Below are positions 12,801-20,617 of a DNA stretch of 64,000 nt, in pieces. Under the pieces are notes generated by a model that was not told where the DNA came from, did no database searches, and saw nothing but the letters and a program-made list of their open reading frames with translations. The first letter of the stretch is position 1. Every line of letters begins with the position of its first letter. Both the position numbers and the translations under genes were made by a program. This DNA comes from Bermanella sp047621325 (lineage in GTDB: Bacteria; Pseudomonadota; Gammaproteobacteria; Pseudomonadales; Oceanobacteraceae), in the NCBI GenBank assembly GCA_047621325.1, contig JBLHLT010000002.1, positions 62,001-126,000 on the forward strand, given 5' to 3'.

Positions 12801-14673
12801 TATGTTGACTGCAAATCAAACGGAAATACTTTCAAGACGCTACAGTGCACAGCAATTGGCGCTCGGCGAGTATCGTTGTGAATTAATCGCGCAAAGAAAT
12901 GGCAGTGAAAAATTAATTGCCCATGATACCTTTGCGGTAATTGAGCCCCCGGTCAAGGTATCCACAAGTTTAATAAATGGCGAGCAAGGCCGACTATTAG
13001 TGCTAACGGATGCTGTACGCCAATGCTCCGCCCTTGAAGACATTCATGTAAAAGTGAATTGGGAGGGCGAGTTTGCATCCGATGCCAATCTTACAATCAA
13101 GGTATTTGATGAGGACGGTGCACTGGTCGATACCGAGGTTGTGAACCAATGGGGCATTCAAGTTAATGCAAATCAACCTATGGATGCAGACCTAACAGTA
13201 CAGGCTAGCCATGATGGCAGTGTGCAGTTGTCCCTAAGCTCGCCTAATTACAAGCTAGGTAAACACTATCGTGTGGAAGTCAAAGCTGAATGGGGCTGGT
13301 TAGGTCGTAAGACCAAATCTTGGGATGTGCAAACGGATTGTGATCGCCCATTTACCTTGGGTGAAATCATCGAGGATGTCCACTTACTTGGTTACAAGTG
13401 GCATCTAGATCCTAATGATAGCGTGAAAGATATTGATCCTTATGGCCCGTTGGATGCGCCAAAAGTAGAAGATCAAAATACATTTATTCAAGAGCAATTC
13501 GATAGTCGTGGTTGGAACTATACCTTGGTGCATTCCGCTGCGCGCTTCACTGATGAAATGCGCAATGGTGATTACGCTGCCTATGTCATCTTATCCGAGC
13601 GTGCGCATTTGCCTATATTGGCACAAAAAGAAATCCGTGAGCATGTATTTGCAGGCAAGGGTTTACTGGTGGGTGGCAGCCACGATAAACGTAACCTATT
13701 TATTGAACCTGCTTTGGGTTTAACGGTAACCGCACGTCACCCATGGGCCAGCGGACTACTCGATGAAACCAATGCGCAGTCAGAAGCCTTCCCATTCGTA
13801 CATCTTGTACAAACGGCAAGCTTACACGGGGCGCAAGTAGAGGCTCAGTACAGCTTGGCGGCGGATGATTTGTCAGATGCCGATCTACAGCAAGGTTGGG
13901 AAAACCTGCATGATGCTATCCCGTTGTTTGAGACGATGCGCAACTATCGTCGCCGTGCAGTTATGACCATGGACTATGGCCTAGGTCAAAGTGCTTTCAT
14001 GGGTTATGACATATTAGCGGTGGCCACGCAGTTAGGTGAAGACTCACAATCGGCTCAGTTATTATTTGACCAAATTGATCGTGTCGCCAGTGTGCAACCA
14101 CAAGCCCTTGCTTACAAAGAATGGCCACTGATAGTCACCATCAATAATGAAGGTTCAGCAATTTCAGGTATTGCAACACTCGCCTTGCCAGCAGGCATGG
14201 AGCTGGTATCTAGTGGTGACTTTGAGAAAGACGGACAAGTATGGACCATGTCATTTGCTTTAGATGATGTGGCCAATACTCATAATCAATATCAAAAAAC
14301 GGTATACGTGAGACTCCCTGAAGGTGATGGTGCTCAGCTGATTAACTTATATGTAGATGCCTACGGTGCTAACGGTGGCCAAGCTAATGTAGAGGCCAGC
14401 CTATCTGTCAGCTCTACTGCGGCTGCAAGCGTAAGTGATTTAACGGGAATGGCCCATAACGTTAAATTAAGCCATTGGTACGAACCGCATTTTTATATCT
14501 TGTATGCCGATTTAAAGCTGGCAAAACATGCAATTGAAAATCAAAACTGGCATTTAGCACAAGCTTTATTAATTGGTGCCACAAACTTGATATTGCTTGA
14601 TACAAGAGACGATGTGGTGGCATTGCGGTTGGCCATTGATGAGCAAATCCGTTTAATTGGTAAGCAGCTTTAA
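3898..14673 (+). CDS. giant secreted multidomain protein (cyclase-like, CarboxypepD_reg-like, beta-propeller and CARDB-like domains)
   Basis: The best start is GTG 3898, five bases behind GGAGG (3888-3892). It gives about 3,591 residues with a clean signal peptide (MKHIVLFLITAVVFFSTWAYA). ATG 3886 would place the ribosome site inside the gene. Domains in order: about 22-280, alpha-alpha repeats of the prenyltransferase/terpene-cyclase type (GIDWLKSQQSVDGSYY, GGFGSYEGYDSNPLDTAFAL); about 288-985, eight CarboxypepD-regulatory-like beta domains in two sets of four; about 987-1160, CARDB-like; about 1165-2105, many short NHL/propeller-like strands; about 2215-2470, a second propeller; then further CARDB-like modules; about 3155-3315, an alpha/beta domain resembling class I amidotransferase-like folds. 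It lies 23 bp before the transglutaminase-toxin gene, so the two are surely co-transcribed. I infer a large extracellular scaffold, adhesin or delivery partner. The first 8 kb are more AT-rich than the last 2 kb. Confidence 0.8.
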   Translation: MKHIVLFLITAVVFFSTWAYADSEKIEKGIDWLKSQQSVDGSYYSIGGIADALQVTAETVSTLDKSVNASFDKAAATAFVVQQRQSHTEALYWKVLLKSLSNQDANLELRSILLNQHSDGGFGSYEGYDSNPLDTAFALKAISIVDASNSAVISKSISYLLQQQQANGAFKLNNSNNNSVYVTSLVLSALNKLKFHFSISSEIEKSTKYLALELNSDNSQLESWQQALAIIAIRQTTVDATGYKTASDVLFDKQLSNGSWQDDAYTTALILKSSQSVAAIDPPDSVTQASVSGRVLDRKSLTALTSAKVILQSSTDSSKRFEVNTDGQGFFKVLSIVEGDYSLEINAIGYLSISSQIKLKAKTNIALGNVTLEQIPDKGIIKGTVYSAEDGMPLSGVTVSSSSSTVVTNSLGFYQLSSAPGSINISFGLNGYRTIYSAVNIQAGTANTFSPALYLNNTQNKTNLSGRVLDFDTLQLLPGVRVIFNGKEAGITGVNGEFNLLNITSGSAQVELVLEEYEGVSYEISLVENATNNIGDIVIRKNKTNTLTTVIGRVITDTDSNPITGAVIKIPELGLNATSDSNGRYKIEGIAKRSFFVEISANGFKSTKNALNLDIGSVTTINAALGEISDDEPPEDESTASVSGRVIDGQKLTNLRGTQVKLVSHVDQSVEYQVSTNEHGTFQIYDILEGEYKIVFNSIGFLEASANVELKAGINYALGKIKLEAETDKGWFQGTVTSAVDGTALEGALISLSGVSAATTRTDENGRYQLTTTPGDISINISLDRYQTVTAAATIEAGTRVTFSPSLYIDNENSSKKTNLKARVLDFDTMRAVAGVEVKLNDVVVATTNEEGVFEALDVTAGDVIIELSTSEYFTSTYKATLVDKINNNFGDITIRKEPPNSLTTVTGQILDEIDGLPIDGAEIRIPELNLIATSDNEGRYKIEGITKPKFLVEISAVGYFGASSSVDITLGSTLVANAELYRASASGIEINEMRASTGEEYEAYSEVELDVGFLNTSDNAIQVRLYLKVVNSNGDLVEQYPTRTIPMGGSISDAFEILEPGVQTEKEVEWHITDHEAGIYNLIVQAYGQTGELLVERGELIKVLATKRISGHAEFSPPIAQLADMTPINIGATIVNRGNTNIPNQQLTATVTLKNKGYGAQKRDVSISSYLSNDDVKGVYASTVDNKGNYFYLNNSGNELKKRSVDGLISTLISGIPSGRDMVSDENGGLSILTSDNIIHLNSQGEQKIFSLDIYTPIKFAYKGDGKYLIWSTTGLYEFEGGQSSKLLIPRGLNQAKSIVSTNSEELLILDESGIVYLFSEGKLTTYNNYDKRYSKLILVDGHRLIAVESQKKSIYELLPNGEARLIVDGLNVISDIHEYMGGVLISDVGANKIWQLSLDGNLKLLASATYTGISHFAEQKGILYGIRNARELVKINQDKTVEYISTLPSGMRSFVASSDGGFISSHFNTIYRVQIDGSYEEVSKSNSIISLAKESKSGIIYFNTKNSLPINKLNSTVEAPLINEQFYRPTAFSKVPNSDSVLVLSGNGDVFRVTADLHYQNIGRIPFVSYESLYALNQSEFIAGDYSGQRLVKFNSDGSNETLADLDFRPKHIASDSNGNLYISEYSGNRVYKWNKKSGLSLYKTLSGTIYYGFTVNPDGEIFYARSNRYIYKHTDKDESLGRPIADLNKLSWSEKGLLATGRGEIKLLEVDGSFTTLVNSGAIENESTIFASYLADKNIIAFTGASDVILYDTNAKEKMVASMMDNTIRDFHVRDEGTYVLDSSGRIGLFEEYGKFARLLYSNSAYNKIDVLDSNLILAHHSNGVDKINVLSGEKTQLLTSIDSRGGSVVRTNDTLEVFDINSGLYASVSIYDGELIESYYDVKSPSLIAADNQGNIYAYQNTDNIYRLIDNKFEYVNKLASPNSFKYLNGEFVVVKDSVIYKSKDLGLFTKVADLRANEQKFKDIATVSEFGFEAITSNDVVISDGTIPKYYGFSLGDVTDIDVANTGEVLFSTKKRLVGFSLDNKIKSYPYAFSDVKALEIMMDGSIALLDNKILYSLNLDKGTFEYTDTSLIQSGSVYYDELYQSGKGLILQSYNSIDYLSIDVIPDSIDEGEVVYRASLQYPGTLKGSPALKIKFDDWMPTQSGDYEINISSDDPTIGGKLINKIHVGPLAKAIVSTSQVEIMPGNQTLLGRLNILGADTSSITTINEKATSLAASSYTYGRAIAADSFGNIYAGDSSRIKIISPKGDVSDFVTGSLGIKNGMAVDDQNNIYAGTANGILKVTHNKEISFNKSIGAVNAVTISKNNMMYAATNFGVYKLEDRETPVLMATTGLKRPQAIAVDAYDNVYVLNNDHRISRIHQDGSVSDYYTEATFEYEGVNLVADCSRNLIFAPMTDRVAKPRYSEEDSIVQLMADTRESRLVLKGDLYDRALNDIDVLYYDRFGDRFLIWTDQSAGKIFSFPVICGGINVELHVTTRTDVDVVFEDLLPDEIVELNGKQELKWTLKNVDVNGVEIPIQFALNNMKEGETRPVFESGFLRFKNSFDADNPIDLPLKIPTIHSITRVVLTGNTDKATYLANSDVNISLDFINQSAGSLSGEIHYGIYDKQGNTVYEYPSVIVTDQVPQDNKLIESSWNTANTIAGGYLLKAHFNNSQGELVEAIEYPFAIVNSQQAGSLGYSSQISTDKLLYNKGETAVVSTRIINTSVNTIAEKLIAEIRLQDVSGNIIASVQQSVQALYPNGIHAKETPVVLSSVAAGNYQAKLIVIDSTTGLVQDTKTYEFVVDQGGVAGSGLSSTVRVLPEKVTKGHVFSCQYTVNNIGTAATGATNIRSFVVYAANDNMFAIHEQSINLAAGSSENLLFEYTTQNLELGGYACVLQASLQGQWTTLSSNGVLVREDPVLSLLDANVQAANDEVYFGESASCIDTVNYIADSGNVDVNLIQNLVRIDTAMIQDSATSAVMLTANQTEILSRRYSAQQLALGEYRCELIAQRNGSEKLIAHDTFAVIEPPVKVSTSLINGEQGRLLVLTDAVRQCSALEDIHVKVNWEGEFASDANLTIKVFDEDGALVDTEVVNQWGIQVNANQPMDADLTVQASHDGSVQLSLSSPNYKLGKHYRVEVKAEWGWLGRKTKSWDVQTDCDRPFTLGEIIEDVHLLGYKWHLDPNDSVKDIDPYGPLDAPKVEDQNTFIQEQFDSRGWNYTLVHSAARFTDEMRNGDYAAYVILSERAHLPILAQKEIREHVFAGKGLLVGGSHDKRNLFIEPALGLTVTARHPWASGLLDETNAQSEAFPFVHLVQTASLHGAQVEAQYSLAADDLSDADLQQGWENLHDAIPLFETMRNYRRRAVMTMDYGLGQSAFMGYDILAVATQLGEDSQSAQLLFDQIDRVASVQPQALAYKEWPLIVTINNEGSAISGIATLALPAGMELVSSGDFEKDGQVWTMSFALDDVANTHNQYQKTVYVRLPEGDGAQLINLYVDAYGANGGQANVEASLSVSSTAAASVSDLTGMAHNVKLSHWYEPHFYILYADLKLAKHAIENQNWHLAQALLIGATNLILLDTRDDVVALRLAIDEQIRLIGKQL
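4750..6850 (+). repeat. tandem duplication of a four-domain block inside the giant gene
   Basis: Two consecutive blocks of about 350 codons encode the same four beta domains in the same order. Each opens with SVSGRV and follows with GTV, a second domain with RVLDFDT, and a fourth domain with LTTV and GRYKIEGI. Block one runs about 4750-5800 and block two about 5805-6850. Protein similarity is clear but DNA similarity is patchy, so the duplication is old. Confidence 0.75.
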
Positions 14674-14696
14674 GCGCGTAAAAAGGAATTTCGAAA

Positions 14697-17600
14697 ATGT
14701 TTTTATCTATAGATACCGTAAGACGCGCAACTATATTAATGCGCGCCACCGCCGCCACCGTGCTGCTGAGTTTTAACTTTGTATTTATTTTCAGCCCAAC
14801 CGCATTAGCGGTTGACGTTGAGATGAATAAATACGCCGATGTTCAAGCCAAAATTGAGCAAACACTTGAAGCCACGCCCGCTAAAAAGCTGGCGCATCGA
14901 TTACAAAAGCTAAAAGAAAATTTAACGCAAAAACTGCCGCAAGCCATTGAAAAACGAGAATCTGAAAAAGGGATTTTAGATCAAGCCCTAAACTTCTTTT
15001 TATCGGACTTACCGGTAGAGAGTTCAGAAGTGTCAGAATTAGAAGCACTTAAGCAACAGGTTGCATCCGCTTATCAAGAAGCCATACAAGGCTTTGAAGC
15101 CGAAGCGCAATTGATTACGGATAAAAACCTGCCTGATATTGCCAAGCAAAGACACCAAGCCGCGGTTGAAAAAGTGAAAACTCAATTCAACACCATGATG
15201 GTTCAGCTCAATGTTTTAGTGACCACCGAAGATGCAGAACAGCAACAGCAAGCATTAGATGCGTTGACCGACATGCTGCTCAACACCCAATTTAAACGAG
15301 GCCACACAGCAGAAGACCCTAACAAACTACCTTGGGGAACACCTGATTCAAATGTTCGCAAGCCGGCACAAAGCAAAGCTGACCTACAAGCGAATTTAGG
15401 CATTAACCCTCTTGAAAATACATTACAGCTGGCGTCGTTAAATTTTAACCCTGCCATGTTAAAAGCAAGCCTAGCCAGCTTTAATTTACCAGCCGAAGCC
15501 GACTTACAACCTACCATTGATGCACCCATTACCCTAGAGATTCAAGCGCTAGCTAATCAGTTAAATCACAACGTTGTTGAAATTTATACCTGGGTACATA
15601 ACAACATTCGCTTTATACCAAGCCATGGCTCCATTCAAGGGGCACAAATGACCCTAGAAACCAAACGCGGTAACGCCATGGATACAGCATCATTAACCAT
15701 CGCATTATTACGTGCCTCAAATATCCCAGCACGCTATGCCTACGGCACCGTCGAAATCCCAACAGAAAAAGTGCAAAACTGGGTGGGCGGTGTTAACAAC
15801 GCCAATGCGGCCGGTAATTTATTAGGTCAAGGTGGGATACCTAGTACAGGCATCGTTAAAGGAGGTGAAATTAAATTTCATCAACTTGAACACGTATGGG
15901 TAGAAGCCTACGTCGACTTCATACCATCGCGTGGCATGAAAGACGGACAAAAAGATTCATGGGTTCCCTTCGACTCAAGCTTTAAACAATATGAATATTC
16001 TCAAGGCCTAGACCTTGAGCAACAAGTGCCATTTGATGCACAAGGTTTGGTGGATGATATCCAAGCCACCGCCACCATTAACGAAGATGAAGGCTGGGTA
16101 CAAAATGTACCCTCTCAAGCCATTGAACAAAAACTAGAAGAATATCAACAAGCCCTAACCGACTACATTGAAAACACTAATCCCCAAGCTACCGTCGGTG
16201 AAGTACTGGGCATGCAACAGGTTAAAATCCTCGAGCCGCGCCCACTAGCCGCGGGGCTCCCATACAACCACATTGTCACTACCCAGCAGTTTAGTGAAGT
16301 ACCCAATAACTTACGTCACCGTTTTAAATATGAGCTAAGCACAGAAGCCAATGAGTATTTAGCCTCCCCGTTCATCACCATTAATGAACCCACGGTAAAA
16401 CTGGCGGGTAAAAAACTATCGCTTTCATTTGCCCCGGCCACTGAAGACGACGCTGCCATTATTGAAAGCTACCTGCCCGAGCCAGATGAAAACGGAGAGA
16501 TCAACCCAGAAGATATTCCCGATACTTTGCCCGGTTATTTAATTAACTTAAAAGCGGAATTCGCCATTGGTAACCAAGTAGTAGCTACAGAGCGTGCAGG
16601 CACCATGGGCACCGAATTGTATGAAACCCTAGGCTACTGGGACCCAAGGTTCGGTTGGGACTTATCACAAAACAAACCCACAGCGGGTGAGTACCAAGCT
16701 ATTGGTTTAGACCTGCAAGGCAATAGCCCAGAGTATGCGGCAAAGCTACAAGCGGATTTAGAAAGTACCAAGGCAAAATTAGAAAGTGCTGATGAAACGC
16801 AATTAGCCGACCTAACCAAACAAGACCTTGTTGGCGACATGCTAGAAGCCACTATCTTCAGCTACTTCGCCATGAACAACATCCAAGACGATATCGCCGC
16901 CCAGCAGGCCGGTATCGTCAATTACCGTGCACCGTCTTACGGTAAATTCAGCACCAGCCTAACCACCAGTTACTGGTTTGGAACACCGCGAAATGTCAGC
17001 GCCAGCGGATTATCCATGGACGTGGACAAGGTCTCGTCGACGACCGTTGATAAAAACAACAACGCGCAAGCCTGGGTTAACTTCAATCAAATGATTGGTA
17101 ATCGCTATAGCGCCATGGAGCATCTAGTACCAGAGCAAATGTTTTCTACAGAAGAAGCACCTGCAGAAGGCATCAGTGCTGTAAAAGCCATTGCTATAGC
17201 AGGAGCACAAGGCCAAAAGATTTGGACCATTACACAGGATAATGTTGATGTGGCTCTTTCTGTAATCAACCTTGATGCGGATACTGAAAACGAGATCCGT
17301 AATAGTGTCAATGCAGGGAAAGTTGTTACAACCCATGAGCAGTCTATTAACTATAATGGTTGGGTAGGCGAAGGTTATATTATTCTAGACCCAGAAACCG
17401 GAGCGGGTGCGTATAAAATTGCTGGTGGTGGGAATGGTGGATTTGGTGATTACTTAGATAGCTTTGGTGTGTCGAGTATATTTGGATTGGTTTTAAGCTT
17501 AATGGATTTTGGTCTGGGTTTACTAGATACTACTGAACATGGTGGTAGTGCTGGATCGTCAATAGGAAAGGTAATTGGTAAAATATTCTCCGGCCTAGGA

Positions 17601-17840
17601 GGGATTTTTTCTGTAGTTGCTGATGTAATTGATATTTTAATAACGTGTCCTAATTTACCGTCGGAATTTTGGTTGTTAATCATTCCAATTTTAATGTTAA
17701 CTATAGTGACGATTGGTTTTCAGCTTTCCCCTGTAGGAAGAGTTGTAACAAGAGTGTTCGAATCATTATTTTCTTCTATGATTAACGTATTGAAAACTAC
17801 AGTCCTGAATGAGCTTAAATCATTAGATGAATGCAAATAA
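14697..17840 (+). CDS. exported polymorphic-toxin-like protein: degenerate transglutaminase core with variable hydrophobic C-terminal tip
   Basis: This 1,047-residue protein is the only full-length member of the array. It has a long signal peptide (ending near FSPTALA), a helical, probably coiled-coil segment (about 40-200) and a transglutaminase-like core (about 280-425). The core keeps the histidine (EHVWVEAYV) and aspartate (WVPFD) of the triad. At the cysteine position it reads RGNAMDTASL, so the nucleophile is missing and the core is probably not an active enzyme. A long conserved region follows and ends in AYKIAGGGNGG near residue 908. From there about 132 residues are unique to this copy: several hydrophobic helices rich in glycine, ending in DECK. 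The next gene overlaps by 14 bp and encodes a membrane protein, as expected of an immunity gene. I infer a secreted toxin whose tip acts on membranes; toxicity is not proven. Confidence 0.75.
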   Translation: MFLSIDTVRRATILMRATAATVLLSFNFVFIFSPTALAVDVEMNKYADVQAKIEQTLEATPAKKLAHRLQKLKENLTQKLPQAIEKRESEKGILDQALNFFLSDLPVESSEVSELEALKQQVASAYQEAIQGFEAEAQLITDKNLPDIAKQRHQAAVEKVKTQFNTMMVQLNVLVTTEDAEQQQQALDALTDMLLNTQFKRGHTAEDPNKLPWGTPDSNVRKPAQSKADLQANLGINPLENTLQLASLNFNPAMLKASLASFNLPAEADLQPTIDAPITLEIQALANQLNHNVVEIYTWVHNNIRFIPSHGSIQGAQMTLETKRGNAMDTASLTIALLRASNIPARYAYGTVEIPTEKVQNWVGGVNNANAAGNLLGQGGIPSTGIVKGGEIKFHQLEHVWVEAYVDFIPSRGMKDGQKDSWVPFDSSFKQYEYSQGLDLEQQVPFDAQGLVDDIQATATINEDEGWVQNVPSQAIEQKLEEYQQALTDYIENTNPQATVGEVLGMQQVKILEPRPLAAGLPYNHIVTTQQFSEVPNNLRHRFKYELSTEANEYLASPFITINEPTVKLAGKKLSLSFAPATEDDAAIIESYLPEPDENGEINPEDIPDTLPGYLINLKAEFAIGNQVVATERAGTMGTELYETLGYWDPRFGWDLSQNKPTAGEYQAIGLDLQGNSPEYAAKLQADLESTKAKLESADETQLADLTKQDLVGDMLEATIFSYFAMNNIQDDIAAQQAGIVNYRAPSYGKFSTSLTTSYWFGTPRNVSASGLSMDVDKVSSTTVDKNNNAQAWVNFNQMIGNRYSAMEHLVPEQMFSTEEAPAEGISAVKAIAIAGAQGQKIWTITQDNVDVALSVINLDADTENEIRNSVNAGKVVTTHEQSINYNGWVGEGYIILDPETGAGAYKIAGGGNGGFGDYLDSFGVSSIFGLVLSLMDFGLGLLDTTEHGGSAGSSIGKVIGKIFSGLGGIFSVVADVIDILITCPNLPSEFWLLIIPILMLTIVTIGFQLSPVGRVVTRVFESLFSSMINVLKTTVLNELKSLDECK

Positions 17841-18354
17841 TTTAAATATTTTAATAGCCTCTAGTTTCATACTATTTGTTATCGTTGTTGTAATTTACTA
17901 TATTGTATATATAAGTTATTTACGACGTAAGCGATTAGTCAATAAGATATCGAAAAAAATATTGCTGCCTAATAAATTTATTGAAGGTAGCTGTTTATAT
18001 GGAAGCTCAAGGTTGGATGTTGTTTCAGATCATATCGGTCTATATAAACAGGAAGGATATTCATCTGTAGTTTATTTTATGGTTTTGTCTTACCCATATA
18101 AAAGTGAAAAAATATTTTATAATGATTATGGGATTAAAAATAAGGAGTGGGACTGCGTAACTTCAAAAACTATAAACTTCGAATATAAAAATATATTCGA
18201 TAAAAGCTGGTATTTCATTGAGTGTGATGGTGAATTCATAAGGTTTTATTACCATTTACCAATTTTTCTAAGTAGCATGGTGATTGATCGAACTTATAAA
18301 ATTCATTGTGAAAATTTAGAAAAAATTAAGCTTGTAAGTAAAATGCGTATATAA
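17827..18354 (+). CDS. putative immunity protein 1 (single N-terminal membrane helix)
   Basis: This 175-residue protein has one strong membrane helix at residues 8-31 (ILIASSFILFVIVVVIYYIV), a basic stretch (YLRRKRL) and then about 140 mostly soluble residues. The positive-inside rule puts the soluble part in the cytoplasm. ATG 17827 lies inside the last codons of the toxin gene in another frame, a 14-bp overlap that suggests translational coupling. I do not recognise a family. The role as immunity protein rests on position, coupling, membrane location matching a hydrophobic tip, and the same arrangement in the other cassettes. The gene is very AT-rich. Confidence 0.55.
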   Translation: MNANNLNILIASSFILFVIVVVIYYIVYISYLRRKRLVNKISKKILLPNKFIEGSCLYGSSRLDVVSDHIGLYKQEGYSSVVYFMVLSYPYKSEKIFYNDYGIKNKEWDCVTSKTINFEYKNIFDKSWYFIECDGEFIRFYYHLPIFLSSMVIDRTYKIHCENLEKIKLVSKMRI

Positions 18355-18480
18355 AACAAATAAAAGGAATCAGAGCCTTCAATTTAGAAACAAGGGGTGA
18401 GAGTCATGGATTTAGATGCTTAAATTATCCTGTGAAATTTAAACCCTAGCAGATGAGTCAAATAACAAAGCGGTAACGCT

Positions 18481-20607
18481 ATGGATACCGCGTCTTTAAC
18501 CATTGCCTTATTACGTGCGTCTAATATTCCTGCACGTTATGCCTACGGCACCGTCGAAATTCCAACAGAGAAAGTTCAAAACTGGGTAGGCGGTGTTAAT
18601 AACGCCAATGCCGACGGTAACCTAATGGGGCAAGGTGGCATTCCTAATACGGGTATTATCATGGGTGGTCAGGTTAAATACTTTCAGCTTGAGCATGTAT
18701 GGGTAGAAGCCTACGTCGACTTTATACCATCCCGTGGCATGAAAGACGGGCAAAAAGATTCTTGGGTTCCCTTCGACCCAAGCTTTAAACAATATGAATA
18801 TTCTCAAGGCCTAGACCTTGAGCAACAAGTGTCATTTGACGTACAAGGTTTGGTGGATGATATCCAAGCAACCGCCACCATTAATGAAGATGAAGGCTGG
18901 GTACAAAATGTACCCTCTCAAGCCATCGAACAAAAACTAGAAGAGTACCAACAAGCCTTAACCGATTACATTGAAAACACTAATCCCCAAGCTACCGTCG
19001 GTGAAGTACTGGGCATGCAGCAAGTTAAAATCCTTGAGCCGCGCCCACTAGCCGCGGGGCTCCCATACAACCACATTGTGACCACTCAGCAATTTAGCGA
19101 AGTACCCAATAACTTACGTCACCGTTTTAAATATGAGCTAAGCACAGAAGACAATGAGTATTTAGCTTCCCCGTTCATCAGCATTAATGAACCCACGGTA
19201 AAACTGGCGGGTAAAAAACTATCCCTTTCATTTGCCCCCGCCACTGAAGACGACGCTGCCATTATTGAAAGCTACCTGCCCGAGCCAGATGAAAACGGAG
19301 AGATCAACCCAGAAGATATTCCAGATACTTTGCCCGGTTATTTGATTAACTTAAAAGCGGAATTCGCCATTGGTAATCAAGTAGTAGCTACAGAGCGTGC
19401 AGGCACCATGGGCACCGAATTGTATGAACCCCTAGGCTACTGGGATCCAAGATTTGGTTGGGACTTATCACAAAACAAACCCACAGCGGGTGAATACCAA
19501 GCCATCGGTTTAGACCTACAAGGCACCAGCCCAGAGTATGCAGCAAAGCTACAAGCGGATTTAGAAAGTACCAAGGCAAAGTTAGAAAGTGCAGATGAAG
19601 CTCAATTAGCCGACCTAACCAAACAAGACTTAGTGGGCGACATGCTAGAAGCCACCATCTTTAGTTATTTCGCCATGAATAATTTGCAAGACGATATTAC
19701 AGCCCAGCAGGCAGGCATCGTCAATTACCGTGCACCGTCTTATGGTAAATTCAGCACCAGCCTGACCACCAGTTACTGGTTTGGAACACCGCGAAACGTA
19801 ACAAGTAGTGGCTTGTCCATGGACGTGGACAAGGTCACGTCGACTACCGTTGATAAAAACAACAACGCGCAAGCCTGGGTTAACTTCAATCAACTGATTG
19901 GTAATCGCTATAGCGCCATGGAGCATCTAATACCAGAGCAAATGTTTTCTACAGAAGAAGCACCTGCTGAAGGCATCAGTGCGGTTAAGGCCATTGCTAT
20001 AGCAGGAGCACAAGGGCAAAAAATTTGGACGATTACTCAGGATAATTTGGATGTGGCTCTTGACGCCATAAATTTAAGCTTAGATACAGAAGCCGAGATT
20101 CGAAACAGTGTCAATGCAGGAAGAACCGTGAATACTCATGAACAGAGTATTAGTTTAAATGGCTGGGTAGGCGAAGGTTATATTATTCTGGATCCGACTA
20201 CGGGTGCAGGGGCTTATAAAATTGCGGGTGGGGGGAATGGTGGCGATTTGTATCAGGCTATGGTCGGACTTGTGGAAATAATAGGTCTAATATCAATTAA
20301 TAATGGCTTGGCGCTTGGAGGTGCTTCTAGATTAATTCCATTAATGGTATCGGGTCCAATTGGCTGGGGGTTTACAGCTGTTGCTGGTATTGCTGTGCTG
20401 TTGTTAGCAATTCTAAACGCAGCAACAGGCCCAAGTAGATGGGATCCAGATAGTTCAGCTAATAACTTTATGGAATCAATGCTACTTGCTTTAACCTTAT
20501 CTATTCTTGGTGCATTAGCCTTTGGTGGCGGTATTGCAATATTAGGTTTCATGATAATGATTATTATGCTTGCTAGATTTATTGTATTAGAATCAATGAT
20601 AGGATAG
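18481..20607 (+). CDS. cassette 2: 5'-truncated copy of the transglutaminase toxin with tip 2
   Basis: The 708 codons match the full-length gene from the middle of the transglutaminase core onward (MDTASLTIALLRASNIPARY), with few substitutions. Recognisable homology starts slightly upstream, near 18465, where RGNAMD is still partly readable. The signal peptide, coiled-coil region and first half of the core are absent, and ATG 18481 is an internal codon without a ribosome site. If translated, the product would stay in the cytoplasm. The shared part ends at AGGGNGG (about 20224-20243). Tip 2 (about 120 residues) then follows with several hydrophobic helices (GWGFTAVAGIAVLLLAILNA, ALTLSILGALAFGGGIAILG). 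I read it as a silent donor cassette. Confidence 0.65.
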   Translation: MDTASLTIALLRASNIPARYAYGTVEIPTEKVQNWVGGVNNANADGNLMGQGGIPNTGIIMGGQVKYFQLEHVWVEAYVDFIPSRGMKDGQKDSWVPFDPSFKQYEYSQGLDLEQQVSFDVQGLVDDIQATATINEDEGWVQNVPSQAIEQKLEEYQQALTDYIENTNPQATVGEVLGMQQVKILEPRPLAAGLPYNHIVTTQQFSEVPNNLRHRFKYELSTEDNEYLASPFISINEPTVKLAGKKLSLSFAPATEDDAAIIESYLPEPDENGEINPEDIPDTLPGYLINLKAEFAIGNQVVATERAGTMGTELYEPLGYWDPRFGWDLSQNKPTAGEYQAIGLDLQGTSPEYAAKLQADLESTKAKLESADEAQLADLTKQDLVGDMLEATIFSYFAMNNLQDDITAQQAGIVNYRAPSYGKFSTSLTTSYWFGTPRNVTSSGLSMDVDKVTSTTVDKNNNAQAWVNFNQLIGNRYSAMEHLIPEQMFSTEEAPAEGISAVKAIAIAGAQGQKIWTITQDNLDVALDAINLSLDTEAEIRNSVNAGRTVNTHEQSISLNGWVGEGYIILDPTTGAGAYKIAGGGNGGDLYQAMVGLVEIIGLISINNGLALGGASRLIPLMVSGPIGWGFTAVAGIAVLLLAILNAATGPSRWDPDSSANNFMESMLLALTLSILGALAFGGGIAILGFMIMIIMLARFIVLESMIG

Positions 20608-20617
20608 AGGTGCTAGT

